From assembly GCA_046318595.1 (NCBI GenBank), contig JBKCTV010000003.1:1-64000 (forward strand): a stretch of DNA of 64,000 nucleotides. Reading direction: 5' to 3'. The notes under the pieces are model-generated. The model was not told where the DNA came from. It was given only the letters and a program-made list of their open reading frames with translations, and did not search any database. Positions 7,841-19,655 of the stretch are shown here, one piece after another (the first letter of the stretch is position 1; each line of letters begins with the position of its first letter). Both the position numbers and the translations under genes were made by a program. This DNA comes from DAITMV01 sp046318595. Lineage in GTDB: Bacteria > Pseudomonadota > Gammaproteobacteria > Burkholderiales > Burkholderiaceae_B.

Positions 7841-9214
7841 TTATTTCATTTCGGGCATGTCTTGTGACGGAACATAAAACGGCAAATCTTTGAGGTTTTC
7901 GTCAGGCACCGGAATGCCGAAGCGTGTGCGAAACTCGCGAATCGCGTCGATGTCCATTTTCTTGGTCTGGTGAGCGGTATTCTTGCCTTCGCCGATCTTG
8001 CCCATGCCGAAACCTTTGACGGTTTTGGCTAAAACGACGGTCGGCTGCCCGGCGTGGTGGTAGGCGGCATGAAACGCCGCATAGACTTTGTTGGGGTCGT
8101 GGCCACCCCGCTGCAAACGCCAGATTTCCTCATCGCTCATATTCGCGACCATTTCCAGCAATTCCGGGTAGCGACCGAAAAAATGCTTACGCACATAAGC
8201 ACCGTCGTTGGCCTTGCAAGCCTGATACTCGCCATCGAGGGTTTCGTTCATGGCGCGCACCAACAGGCCGGTTTTGTCGCGGGCCAACAAAGCGTCCCAG
8301 TAACCGCCCCAAATCAGCTTTATGACATTCCAGCCGGCACCGCGAAACTCGCCTTCGAGCTCCTGGATGATCTTGCCGTTGCCACGCACCGGACCGTCCA
8401 GGCGCTGCAGGTTGCAGTTGACAACGAACACGAGATTATCGAGCTTTTCGCGCGCGGCCAGGGAAATGGCGCCGAGCGACTCGGGTTCGTCCATTTCTCC
8501 ATCGCCACAGAATACCCAGACCTTGCGTTTGGAGGTATCTGCGATGCCGCGAGCATGTAAATATTTCAGAAAACGCGCCTGATAAATCGCCATCAACGGC
8601 CCCAAGCCCATCGATACGGTCGGAAACTGCCAGAAGTCGGGCATCAGCTTGGGGTGGGGGTAAGAACTCAACCCATGGCCATCGACCTCTTGCCGAAAAC
8701 TCAGCATCTGCGCCTCGGACAGCCGCCCTTCCATGAAAGCGCGGGCGTAAATGCCAGGCGACGAATGCCCCTGGAAATAGACCAGATCGCCACCATGGTC
8801 GGCGGTTTCGGCGTGCCAGAAATGATTCATGCCACAGCCGATCATAGTCGCCAGGGAGGCAAACGACGAAATATGCCCACCCAGGTCGCCGCCGTCAGCG
8901 GGGTCGAGGCGGTTGGCCTTGACCACCATAGCCATCGCATTCCAGCGGATATACGAGCGGATGCGCTCCTCGTACTCCAGATTGCCGGGGTTGGGCGCTT
9001 CCAGATGCGTCGGAATGGTGTTGACGTAGGCAGTATTGGCCGAAAACGGGATAAAAGCGCCGCTGCGGCGGGCTTTATCGATGAGCTTTTCGATTAGTTG
9101 ATGCGCGCGCTGCGGACCTTCCTGCTGAAGCACGGCATCGAGCGCGTCCAGCCATTCCTGGGTTTCTTGGATATCGGGGTCGTTGGACGCAGAAAAATCG
9201 GGAACCGCTGCCAT
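7841..9214 (-). CDS. aceE: Pyruvate dehydrogenase E1, N-terminal half (TPP-binding domain) of a split aceE
   Basis: 457 residues equal to the N-terminal PP domain of AceE, which binds the diphosphate of thiamine diphosphate: GDGEMDEPES followed by NCNLQ is the GDG...N TPP motif, and KGFGMG...EGKNTAHQ is the active-site loop with its His. The E1 reaction decarboxylates pyruvate and acetylates the E2 lipoyl group. The ORF ends PEMK-TAA in the interdomain linker and the other half follows in the same frame without loss. A strong AAGGAG lies 7 bases before the ATG, so this is the promoter-proximal gene of the operon aceE(N)-aceE(C)-aceF-lpdA-rpiA. It is divergent from the kinase gene. Confidence 0.88.
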   Translation of the reverse strand: MAAVPDFSASNDPDIQETQEWLDALDAVLQQEGPQRAHQLIEKLIDKARRSGAFIPFSANTAYVNTIPTHLEAPNPGNLEYEERIRSYIRWNAMAMVVKANRLDPADGGDLGGHISSFASLATMIGCGMNHFWHAETADHGGDLVYFQGHSSPGIYARAFMEGRLSEAQMLSFRQEVDGHGLSSYPHPKLMPDFWQFPTVSMGLGPLMAIYQARFLKYLHARGIADTSKRKVWVFCGDGEMDEPESLGAISLAAREKLDNLVFVVNCNLQRLDGPVRGNGKIIQELEGEFRGAGWNVIKLIWGGYWDALLARDKTGLLVRAMNETLDGEYQACKANDGAYVRKHFFGRYPELLEMVANMSDEEIWRLQRGGHDPNKVYAAFHAAYHHAGQPTVVLAKTVKGFGMGKIGEGKNTAHQTKKMDIDAIREFRTRFGIPVPDENLKDLPFYVPSQDMPEMK

Positions 9215-9325
9215 TATGTCTCCTTGATATTTATTTTGTATCGCAAGTGTCGGCGCACGCGCTTTCCCGCAAGTTTACTGCGAATCCGCCTTTGCATAAA
9301 ACCGCCAGGAGTATCGCACCGCACC

Positions 9326-11677
9326 ATGCGTTTTTCAAATGACGTGTCCGCCCGCGTTAGAATGACGAGACAATCTAAAATAGTCTGGCTTGTGATCCGT
9401 CATAAACTCCTTGGACCCGATCGTTTGAAAAAAGACGCTTGGCTGTGGGCCATGCCCTTGGTGGCAATGGTGCTTTTCATCATGGCGATGGCGGCATTTC
9501 TGTATGCCATCGACAAGCAGAACGATATCCAAATGCGCGAAACCGTCATTCGCGATGTCGAACTGGCACGGCAAAATATGCGCGGCCGCCTGCAAATCGT
9601 CCAGGATCGGGTATCGCAACTGGCGCGCGACCTCGGTCAGGATACCGTCGATGAAAACGGCTTCACCCTGCGGGCCCGCGAGATCATGTCCTCTGGACGA
9701 GAAATATCCATGATGGGCGTCATGGATCCGCAGCGTTACGCGCGCTGGGTGCGCGCTTCCGATACGCTCTATCAACCCGTTCTGCATGCCGACAACAGTT
9801 TGATCGACGACGCCGAAAGTTACTGGGCGTTCGAGGCCGCCGCAGAAACCGTGCGGGCCATGTATTCGCCGCCATTCATCGGCGGGGACGGAGAGATTTA
9901 CATCGAAATCCATGCGCCGGTATTCATCAAGGCGCGCTTTCAGGGAACGGTGTTCGCCGTCTTTCCGGTCAATGGATTACTGACCGTCGTCCTACCGGAA
10001 GATTTTCGGCAACGTTATCTGGTTTCCATAATCGATGGCGGCGGCAATTTGATCGCATCGAATGTGTCGCGCTCGATCGAGCGCGCGAAAATGAGTTATG
10101 AGGTGTCGCTCGATCCGCCCGGGCAGGGTTTGCGCCTGAGGGCCGTCGTCTATCGAAGCACGCCGGAGCTGGCGCAAAGTATGCTCGCCTGGGCGGTAGT
10201 CGGCTTGTCGATGCTGATCATCTGGAGCTTCGCCATGCTGTGGCGGCACAACAAGCTGCGCAGTTCGGCGGAGCGCCGATTGGTCGAGGAAACCAAGTTT
10301 CGACGTGCTATGGAAAACTCCGTGATGACAGGGATGCGGGTACTCGACATGCACGGCCGCATTACTTATGTGAACCCGGCGTTTTGTCGAATGACAGGCT
10401 ATTCCGAAATTGAGCTACTGGATCGGTTGCCGCCTTACCCATATTGGCCGGCCGAACATACCGAGCACTCGGCACACATCGAGCGGCTGTTGCTCGGCCA
10501 GACACCGATCAACGGCATCGAAATCACGGTCGAGCGGGCCGATGGCTCGCTGTTCGAAGCCCGGCTTTATGTATCGCGACTGCTCGATGCGGGCGGCGTG
10601 CAAAGCGGTTGGATGACATCGATGACCGACATCACCGAGCCGAAACGCATTCGCGAGGAGCTATCCGCCGCTCAGCAACGGTTCACCAAGGTATTACAGG
10701 AAATCGATGCTGCCGTATCGGTTACCGACACAGGGACGCCGGATATTTTGTTCGCCAATCGTCTATACGAAGAATGGTTTCAAATTCAAGCCTTTAAAAC
10801 CCCGGCTTGTCCTGGCGAATGGCAACAACCGGAAACCGGCCGCTGGTTCGACATTCGCCAACGAACCATTCCGTGGGTCGATGGCCGTCAGGTACAGATG
10901 CGGGTGATCACGGATGTGACTTTGCGCAAACAGACCGAAGAAACGACCCGGCAGCAACAGGAAAAACTACAGTTCACCAGCCGGCTGGTGACCATGGGCG
11001 AACTGGCCTCCTCGCTGGCCCACGAACTCAATCAACCGCTCACGGCGATCGCCAATTATTGCATGGGTGGCGTGGCGCGCATCAAGGCCGGCACGGCACA
11101 GGCCGCGGACATTCTGCCCGCGCTGCAAAAAGCCAGCGAACAGGCTCAGCGCGCCGGTAATGTGATACGGCGCATTCGTGAGTTCGTCAAGCGCAAAGCG
11201 CCCAACCGCACAACCTGCGCGATCGGCCGAATCGTCGAAGATGCGGTCAGTCTCGCAGAAATCGACGCCCGAAATTACGCGACCGTGATTCACATGTCGA
11301 TCGAGCCCAATTTGGCGAATGTTCAAGCCGACCCCATCCTGATTGAGCAAGTCTTGTTGAATCTGATAAAAAACGCGATGGACGCAATGCAGACGGCACC
11401 CGTGCACGCGCGAAGAATCGATATAACCGTCGAAAAGCGCGAGCGCCAAGCATTGGTTTCCGTACGCGATCAAGGCACCGGGATCGACGAGACGCTCAAA
11501 AGCAAAATATTCGAATCGTTTTTCAGCACGAAAATCGAAGGAATGGGCATGGGACTGAACATTTGCCTGGGCATCATCGAATATCATCAAGGCAGGCTGT
11601 GGATGGACACTTCCCAACAAAAAGGCACCATTTTCCACTTTACATTACCGTTCGTCGAACAAGATGTTTTAACATGA
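9326..11677 (+). CDS. Membrane PAS-domain sensor histidine kinase
   Basis: 783 residues from ATG 9326; ATG 9362 is an alternative and neither has a strong ribosome-binding site. A membrane helix lies at about 38-61, a periplasmic sensor region of ~220 residues follows, then a second helix near 285-305, a PAS domain at about 326-438 (RITYVNPAFCRMTGYSE), a weaker PAS-like stretch to about 545, a dimerisation domain with the phosphorylated His in SLAHELNQPL (near 565) and an HATPase domain with NLIKNAMDAM, DQGTGID and GMGMGLNIC. This is the DctB/FixL-like layout. Its partner is the FixJ-type regulator 30 bases downstream. Divergence from aceE suggests it controls the pyruvate dehydrogenase operon; the signal is unknown. 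Confidence 0.88.
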   Translation: MRFSNDVSARVRMTRQSKIVWLVIRHKLLGPDRLKKDAWLWAMPLVAMVLFIMAMAAFLYAIDKQNDIQMRETVIRDVELARQNMRGRLQIVQDRVSQLARDLGQDTVDENGFTLRAREIMSSGREISMMGVMDPQRYARWVRASDTLYQPVLHADNSLIDDAESYWAFEAAAETVRAMYSPPFIGGDGEIYIEIHAPVFIKARFQGTVFAVFPVNGLLTVVLPEDFRQRYLVSIIDGGGNLIASNVSRSIERAKMSYEVSLDPPGQGLRLRAVVYRSTPELAQSMLAWAVVGLSMLIIWSFAMLWRHNKLRSSAERRLVEETKFRRAMENSVMTGMRVLDMHGRITYVNPAFCRMTGYSEIELLDRLPPYPYWPAEHTEHSAHIERLLLGQTPINGIEITVERADGSLFEARLYVSRLLDAGGVQSGWMTSMTDITEPKRIREELSAAQQRFTKVLQEIDAAVSVTDTGTPDILFANRLYEEWFQIQAFKTPACPGEWQQPETGRWFDIRQRTIPWVDGRQVQMRVITDVTLRKQTEETTRQQQEKLQFTSRLVTMGELASSLAHELNQPLTAIANYCMGGVARIKAGTAQAADILPALQKASEQAQRAGNVIRRIREFVKRKAPNRTTCAIGRIVEDAVSLAEIDARNYATVIHMSIEPNLANVQADPILIEQVLLNLIKNAMDAMQTAPVHARRIDITVEKRERQALVSVRDQGTGIDETLKSKIFESFFSTKIEGMGMGLNICLGIIEYHQGRLWMDTSQQKGTIFHFTLPFVEQDVLT

Positions 11678-11707
11678 CATCCTCCTCGCTTTTCGTACCC
11701 GAAACAC

Positions 11708-12340
11708 ATGAGCAAGCCGCCTGTTTCCAGTGAACCGCCCGTCGAAAAAGTCGTTATCGTCGACGACGACGAAGCGGTACGCGACTCGTTGCAATGGCTG
11801 CTCGAGTCGGACGGTTATCAAGTGCAGACTTTCAGCAGCGCGGAAAGTTTTTTGATGGACTTCAATCCGACGCATTTATGCGTACTGCTGCTGGATGTGC
11901 GCATGCAGGGAATGAGCGGCCTGGAGCTGCAGGAGCGTCTGCTCAAACGCCATATCAGCATGCCGATCATTTTCATCACCGGGCATGGCGATGTCGCAAT
12001 GGCAGTCAACACCATGAAAAAAGGCGCCGCCGACTTCCTCGAAAAACCGTTCAATGAGATCGAAGTGCGCCATCTGGTTCGCAAAAATTTCGAAGAAAAC
12101 CGCAGTCGTTACCTCGAAGGCCGCAAAAAGAATGCGGTCAAGGAGCGTTTTGCACGTTTGACCGGTCGGGAAACACAAGTGCTCGACCGGATTATCGCCG
12201 GCCGTTTGAATAAACAAATCGCCGACGACCTGATAATCAGCATTAAAACGGTCGAAGCGCATCGCTCGAACATCATGGACAAGCTCGACGTTTCGACCGT
12301 TGCCGACTTGCTGAAGCTGGCGCTGGCGCGCGATGCTTGA
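11708..12340 (+). CDS. FixJ/LuxR-type response regulator
   Basis: 210 residues: a receiver domain with acidic residues VDDDE (18-22), phospho-acceptor Asp63 in LLLDVRMQGMSG, Thr/Ser in FITGHG and Lys in LEKPF, then a LuxR-type HTH near 150-205 (LTGRETQVLDRIIAGRLNKQIA, SIKTVEAHRSNIM; two segments of one domain). This is the layout of FixJ-family transcription factors. It lies 30 bases behind the kinase gene on the same strand, so the two form a two-component system. Pyruvate metabolism is the probable target given the neighbouring divergent aceE, but no operator can be recognised. Confidence 0.92.
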   Translation: MSKPPVSSEPPVEKVVIVDDDEAVRDSLQWLLESDGYQVQTFSSAESFLMDFNPTHLCVLLLDVRMQGMSGLELQERLLKRHISMPIIFITGHGDVAMAVNTMKKGAADFLEKPFNEIEVRHLVRKNFEENRSRYLEGRKKNAVKERFARLTGRETQVLDRIIAGRLNKQIADDLIISIKTVEAHRSNIMDKLDVSTVADLLKLALARDA

Positions 12341-12396
12341 TTTGAGTCGGCTCAAAATCCTCTAAAATACTGCTTTCGACCCTTGAATCGATAGCC

Positions 12397-13265
12397 ATGA
12401 CAGCCGCCCTGCTCGACGGAACCCAACTCGCCGCCGGCATCCGTGCCCGGATCGCCGAGCGCGCCGCTTCATTAGCCATGCAAGGTCACCGGCCCGGCCT
12501 GGCTGTCGTGCTGGTCGGCGCCAACCCGGCTTCCGAGGTGTATGTGCGCAACAAGGTCGCCGCCTGCGAACGTGCCGGCTTTCATTCGGTATTGCATCGA
12601 CTGGCCGGTGATGCCCCGGAGCGCGAGCTGCTCGATCTGATCGAAGGTTTGAATGGCGATTCGTCGATCCACGGTATTCTGGTTCAGTTACCACTACCGC
12701 CGCAGATGCACGAGCAAAAGGTCATCGAAGCGATCAGCGCCGCCAAGGACGTCGACGGGTTTCATGTCAGTAACGCGGGCCTGCTGATGACGGGCAAACC
12801 GCTGTTCCGCCCTTGCACTCCGTATGGCGTCATGGAATTGCTGGCGCATGCAAATGTGAACTTGCAAGGCGCCGAAGCGGTCGTCGTCGGTGCCAGCAAT
12901 ATCGTCGGCAAGCCGCAGGCCATGCTGCTTTTGCAAGCGGGAGCAACGGTCACCCTCTGCAACTCGAAAACCGTCGACCTGGCAGCTCATACACGCCGGG
13001 CCGATGTGCTAGTGGTGGCGGTCGGCAAGCCGCGCCTGATCACCGGCGACATGCTCAAGCCAGGTGGGGTGGTCATCGATGTCGGTATCAACCGCCTGCC
13101 CGACGGCAAGCTCTGCGGCGATGTCGATTTCGAATCGGCGTGCTCGGTGGCCGGCTGGATCACGCCGGTGCCGGGCGGTGTCGGGCCGATGACCATCGCC
13201 ATGTTATTGCAAAATACGCTCGAAGCCGTGGAGCGTCAGCATCGAACCGTGTCCGGAGTTACATC

Positions 13266-13269
<4 letters not shown>
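12397..13269 (+). CDS. folD: Methylenetetrahydrofolate dehydrogenase/cyclohydrolase FolD
   Basis: 290 residues, the usual length. FolD oxidises 5,10-methylene-THF to methenyl-THF with NADP and hydrolyses it to 10-formyl-THF, supplying one-carbon units for purines and formyl-Met. It carries the catalytic Tyr/Lys region EVYVRNKVAACE, the substrate loop VQLPLPPQM, the Rossmann segment VVGASNIVGKP and the C-terminal signature PVPGGVGPMT. A weak promoter (TTGAGT 12342, TAAAAT 12363, 15-base spacer) lies upstream. The stop codon overlaps the prlC start in ATGA, so translation of the two is probably coupled. Confidence 0.96.
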
Positions 13270-15335
<2,066 letters not shown>

Positions 15336-15445
15336 AGGCGCCTCGGCGGTTTATTACGACACCTAGATACGATCGATCGGCCCCATGGTCCTACGGTATC
15401 ATCCTTAATCTTTATTTATCGCTGCGTATCGGTTCCTCGTAAGCC

Positions 15446-18088
15446 ATGTCCACCGTCAAAACAGACCACACCCCGATGATGCAGCAGTACTTCCGCTTGA
15501 AGGCACAGGCGCAGGACAAGCTGTTGTTCTACCGCATGGGCGATTTTTACGAATTGTTTTACGACGATGCCCTGCGCGCGGCCGCGCTTTTGCAGATCAC
15601 CCTGACCCAGCGCGGTCAGTCCGGCGGGCAGCCCATACCGATGGCGGGCATTCCGTTTCATGCCGTCGATCAGTACTTAAGCAAACTGGTGGCGCAGGGC
15701 GAGTCGGTCGCAATTTGCGAACAGGTCGGCGAGCCGGGAACGCAAAAAGGGCCGATGGAGCGGCGCATCATGCGCGTCGTCACGCCCGGAACGCTGACCG
15801 ACGCTGGTCTGTTGCCCGAAAAGGAAGACCGTAACCTGGTGGCGCTGTGGCCGCAGTTCGCCAAAAACGACGGTGAGCGCGCCGCGCCGACAGCCTGGGG
15901 CGTTGCCGCATTGAATCTGGCGGCTGGCGAACTCAAGCTCTTGCAGGTCGATCCCGAGATGCTCGGCGCGGCGCTCGATCAGGTCAGGGCCGCAGAGATC
16001 CTGCTGCCCGACAACGATCTGCAAAAGCACATTGCGCCGCGCAAGGCGGTCGAATGCCCTGCCTGGCATTTCGAGGCCGATGCCGCCAGCGCACAATTAA
16101 AAAGTTTGCTGGGTGTCGGCTCTCTCGAAGCCTTCGATATCGCTGGTGCGCCGCTCGCCCTGCCGGCCGTCGGCGCCGCCCTGCACTATGCGCGTCACAC
16201 CCAGGGCGCCGAGCAGGCTTTTCGGCACCTGAACGATTTACAGGTTTGGCGGACGGACGCAACCGTCATGATCGATGCGGCCGCCTGCCGCAACCTCGAG
16301 CTGACCCAGACCCTGCGCGGCGAGTCGAGCCCGACCCTGCTTTCCTGCGTGGATGTTTGCAGCACAGCGATGGGCAGCCGCCGCCTGCGGCAATGGATTC
16401 AATCGCCGTCACGCCAGTTATCGCTGATCGAAGCGCGGCAAAGCGCTATCGAATGGTTGCTGACGCAAGATGGTCAAGGAAAGTCGCAGCACAACGCACT
16501 GCATGAACGGCTCCGCAGCGTCAACGACATCGAACGAATCGCGGCCAGGATTTCGCTACGCTCGGCGCGCCCGCGCGACCTCTCCGGCCTGCGGGATACG
16601 CTGCAGGTTCTGCCGACATTAAAAGATAGGCTGCTCGACCCGGCAACCGACGATCTGGCTGGGGATACGCCGCCAGTCGGCAAACTGGCCGACATCGCAC
16701 ACTGCCTGGACATTCCGCCGGCATTGGCGGAAAAGCTGCGGACCGCGATTGCCGAGCAGCCCGCAGCGCTGGTGCGCGACGGCGGCGTATTCGCCGACGG
16801 CTACGACGCCGCGCTCGACGAGTTGCGGGAACTGCAACGCGGCGGTGGTGAATTTCTCCTGCGACTGGAAGCGCACGAACGCAGCCGTACGGGTATCGCC
16901 AACCTCAAGGTCGAGTTCAACCGCGTGCATGGTTTTTATATCGAAATTCCCGCAAGTCAGGCCGACCGGGCACCGGCCGATTACCACCGCCGTCAGACCA
17001 TGAAAAACGCCGAGCGCTTCATCACTGACGAACTGAAAGCTTATGAAGACAAGGCATTGGCGGCGCAGGAGCGTTCGCTGGCGCTGGAAAAACGGCTCTA
17101 CGAGGAAATGCTCGATTGGCTTGGTGCCTATTTAACGGACCTGACCCGTGCGGCGCGGGCGTTGGCCGAGCTAGACGCATTGGCTGCGCTTGCCGCAACC
17201 GCCGAGCGTTTCAAGTGGGTTCGTCCGCTCATGCAAACCATTCCCGGCATCCATATCGAGCAAGGGCGGCATCCGGTTGTCGAACAACAGGTCGAGCACT
17301 TTACCGCGAACGACTGCGACCTGCATCCCGGCAAACGCCTGCTGCTCATTACCGGACCGAACATGGGCGGTAAATCGACGTATATGCGGCAGGTGGCGTT
17401 GATCGTGCTGCTGGCACATATCGGCAGCTACGTTCCAGCGTGCGCCGCGCGGATCGGCATCGTCGACCGGATTTTCACGCGCATAGGCGCAGCAGACGAT
17501 CTGGCAGGCGGTCGTTCCACGTTCATGGTCGAAATGACCGAAGCAGCGACCATTTTGCGGCAAGCCACCGCGCGCAGCCTGGTCGTCATGGACGAGATCG
17601 GGCGCGGCACCTCGACCTTCGACGGCCTGTCGCTGGCCTGGGAAATCGCCCGGCGGCTCGTCAACGGTAACCGTTGCCTGAGCTTGTTCGCCACGCATTA
17701 CTTCGAGATGACCCAGCTCGCAGCAGAGTTTAGCGAAGCAGTGAATGTCCACCTCGCCGCGACTGAGCACCAGCGAGACATCGTTTTTCTGCACAGTGTC
17801 CAGGCCGGCCCAGCCAGTCGCAGTTATGGTTTGCAAGTGGCGCGCCTGGCAGGTCTGCCGCTGCCGGTCATTCGCGCGGCGCAAAAACGTCTGGAGAATT
17901 TAGAATCGCAACAAACTTTGCGTGACCCCCAAACCGACATGTTCGCCACATCCCCGCCCGAGGCGCCAGCTAACGAGCGCGATGCGCTGGTGCAGGCTTT
18001 GGCCGAGCTCGATGTCGATGCCTTGACGCCGCGCGAAGCGCTCGACACCTTGTACTCCTTGAAACTGGCCGCTTCTCATACCGACTGA
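15446..18088 (+). CDS. mutS: DNA mismatch repair protein MutS
   Basis: 880 residues, full length. The N-terminal mismatch-recognition domain includes FYRMGDFYELFYDDA (Phe and Glu of the GxFYE motif region near residue 30-40), followed by connector, lever and clamp domains. The ATPase has Walker A GPNMGGKSTYM near residue 636, Walker B VVMDEIGRGTSTFDG and the FATHYFEM switch segment. It detects mispairs and recruits MutL; mutL is not in the window. It follows prlC after a 110-base gap in which I see no clear terminator. Confidence 0.97.
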   Translation: MSTVKTDHTPMMQQYFRLKAQAQDKLLFYRMGDFYELFYDDALRAAALLQITLTQRGQSGGQPIPMAGIPFHAVDQYLSKLVAQGESVAICEQVGEPGTQKGPMERRIMRVVTPGTLTDAGLLPEKEDRNLVALWPQFAKNDGERAAPTAWGVAALNLAAGELKLLQVDPEMLGAALDQVRAAEILLPDNDLQKHIAPRKAVECPAWHFEADAASAQLKSLLGVGSLEAFDIAGAPLALPAVGAALHYARHTQGAEQAFRHLNDLQVWRTDATVMIDAAACRNLELTQTLRGESSPTLLSCVDVCSTAMGSRRLRQWIQSPSRQLSLIEARQSAIEWLLTQDGQGKSQHNALHERLRSVNDIERIAARISLRSARPRDLSGLRDTLQVLPTLKDRLLDPATDDLAGDTPPVGKLADIAHCLDIPPALAEKLRTAIAEQPAALVRDGGVFADGYDAALDELRELQRGGGEFLLRLEAHERSRTGIANLKVEFNRVHGFYIEIPASQADRAPADYHRRQTMKNAERFITDELKAYEDKALAAQERSLALEKRLYEEMLDWLGAYLTDLTRAARALAELDALAALAATAERFKWVRPLMQTIPGIHIEQGRHPVVEQQVEHFTANDCDLHPGKRLLLITGPNMGGKSTYMRQVALIVLLAHIGSYVPACAARIGIVDRIFTRIGAADDLAGGRSTFMVEMTEAATILRQATARSLVVMDEIGRGTSTFDGLSLAWEIARRLVNGNRCLSLFATHYFEMTQLAAEFSEAVNVHLAATEHQRDIVFLHSVQAGPASRSYGLQVARLAGLPLPVIRAAQKRLENLESQQTLRDPQTDMFATSPPEAPANERDALVQALAELDVDALTPREALDTLYSLKLAASHTD

Positions 18089-18105
18089 ACAGCCCGATAC
18101 CGAAT

Positions 18106-19080
18106 ATGACCGCATTTTCCCGTTATTGGTTTACCCTGTCGTTGGGCTTACTGGCGCCGGTGCTTTCCTGCCAGGCCAGCACTTTCAGTTTTGCCGTGAT
18201 TGGCGATTTACCTTACAGCGTCGTCGAGGAACGCGTTCTCAAAGACGTGTTCGACGACATCATGCTGACCAAAAATATTCGTTTCGTCGTTCATACCGGC
18301 GACCTCAAGTCCAGCGGCGAGGCCTGCAGCGATACCTTGCTGAAACATCGGATCGGTTTGTTGAACGACAGCCCCAGACCGCTGATTTATACTCCCGGCG
18401 ATAATGAGTGGACCGATTGTGATCGCGCCGGCGCAGGTAGCTTCGACCCTCAGGAACGGCTGCAGACTTTGCGCAAACTGGCTTTCAGCCAGCGCTATAG
18501 TTTGGGACAGATCACGCTGCCCCTCGAACGGCAATCATCGACCCGCGATCAACGAGCCTACCTGGAAAATCAACGTTGGGAAGTCAACAAGGTGAGCTTC
18601 ATCACCCTAAATGTGACCGGTGGCAACAATGGCGCACCAACCCTCCAGCCGGCCGCCACGGCGCTGGCCCGCCGCAAAGATTACCGGGACAGGATGACGG
18701 CCAACTTGGCCTGGCTGGACGCCGGCTTTCAACAAGCGGAGCAACGCGGCTCCGCAGCCCTGGTCATCGCCATGCAAGGCAACCTCTTCGAAGGAAATGC
18801 CCGATCAGACGGACCAGACCATTATCAGCAGCTGCGGCAGCGTCTCGCAGAACAGGCAGTGCGCTTCAAGAAACCGGTTTTATTGCTGCATGGCGACACG
18901 CATCGCTTTCGGGTCGGACGGCCACTGCAGGATGCGCATGGAAAATCCGTAAGTAACCTGCTGCGAGTCGAGAGCTTTGGTTCGCCATTCATCAGCAACT
19001 GGGTCGAAGTCGTCGTCGCGCCAGCCACCACCGGCGTATTCCGGGTCCAGGTACATCGGGTGTACAACGAGTCAATGTAA
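18106..19080 (+). CDS. Secreted calcineurin-like metallophosphoesterase
   Basis: 324 residues with an N-terminal signal peptide (hydrophobic stretch up to about residue 24, cleavage after SCQA likely). The metallophosphatase blocks are present: AVIGDLPY, VVHTGDLKSSGE, PGDNEWTDC and, near the C terminus, LLHGDTHRFR. Metals are held by the Asp/His/Asn of these motifs. The substrate is unknown; an exported phosphoesterase could act on nucleotides or phosphorylated compounds in the periplasm. It starts 17 bases after mutS and its 3' end overlaps slyD on the other strand by 9 bases. Confidence 0.85.
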   Translation: MTAFSRYWFTLSLGLLAPVLSCQASTFSFAVIGDLPYSVVEERVLKDVFDDIMLTKNIRFVVHTGDLKSSGEACSDTLLKHRIGLLNDSPRPLIYTPGDNEWTDCDRAGAGSFDPQERLQTLRKLAFSQRYSLGQITLPLERQSSTRDQRAYLENQRWEVNKVSFITLNVTGGNNGAPTLQPAATALARRKDYRDRMTANLAWLDAGFQQAEQRGSAALVIAMQGNLFEGNARSDGPDHYQQLRQRLAEQAVRFKKPVLLLHGDTHRFRVGRPLQDAHGKSVSNLLRVESFGSPFISNWVEVVVAPATTGVFRVQVHRVYNESM

Positions 19081-19590
19081 GGGTTTGGCTATTTGTACAA
19101 ACGGCGCTTCGTCGGTCTGGCAGGTACCCAGTTCGAGCTCTTCGGCGGTCGCCGGCCGCACGGCTTTGACACACAGATAATAACGCAGGGCAATGCCGGC
19201 CAACGGATGATTGCCATCGAGCACGACCTTGTCCTCGGCGATATTCGTCACAGTCCAGATGACTTCTTCAGGAATACTTTCGTCCTTATCCACATCGTCG
19301 CCGGCAATCCCTTCGAACTGCATGCCGACTTCCAGCATCTCGGGAAATTTGTCGCGGTTTTCGATACGTATCAGATCGGGGTCATATTCGCCGAAAGCAT
19401 CTTCCGGTTCGATCTGCACATAAGCCTCATCGTCGGGCACCGTGCCTTCCAAAACCTGCTCGATGGCTCCGAAAACCTCATCATACCCGCCGTGCAGATA
19501 AGTCATCTCGCTGGAATCCTGGATGACTTCTCCCTGCGCATCTGCAAGTTTGAACTCGACAGTGACGACGGTATGCTGCGCTACCCGCAT
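19072..19590 (-). CDS. slyD: FKBP-type peptidyl-prolyl isomerase, SlyD family
   Basis: 172 residues. The N-terminal FKBP half (VTVEFKLADAQGEVIQDSS, YLHGG) is followed by an acidic IF (insert-in-flap) segment (EPEDAFGEYDPDLI...), the SlyD arrangement that gives chaperone as well as isomerase activity. The C terminus is not the long His/Cys metal-binding tail of E. coli SlyD; it has a short GTCQTDEAPF end, so nickel binding is doubtful. AGGAG lies 7 bases before the ATG. It is divergent from the cupin gene across 65 bases. Confidence 0.9.
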   Translation of the reverse strand: MRVAQHTVVTVEFKLADAQGEVIQDSSEMTYLHGGYDEVFGAIEQVLEGTVPDDEAYVQIEPEDAFGEYDPDLIRIENRDKFPEMLEVGMQFEGIAGDDVDKDESIPEEVIWTVTNIAEDKVVLDGNHPLAGIALRYYLCVKAVRPATAEELELGTCQTDEAPFVQIAKPLH

Positions 19591-19655
19591 GATAAAGCTC
19601 CTATCCTATAATATTCGCTACGATAAATCCGCCATGATACGACAAATATAGTCCA

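Noticed and set aside
9098..9325. Upstream in-frame extension of the sensor kinase
   Set aside because: It covers the start and promoter side of the divergent aceE gene and gives no family-like sequence; ATG 9326 or 9362 is preferred.
12813..13265. Upstream in-frame extension of prlC
   Set aside because: It lies inside folD in another frame; the ATGA overlap start fits the PrlC length.
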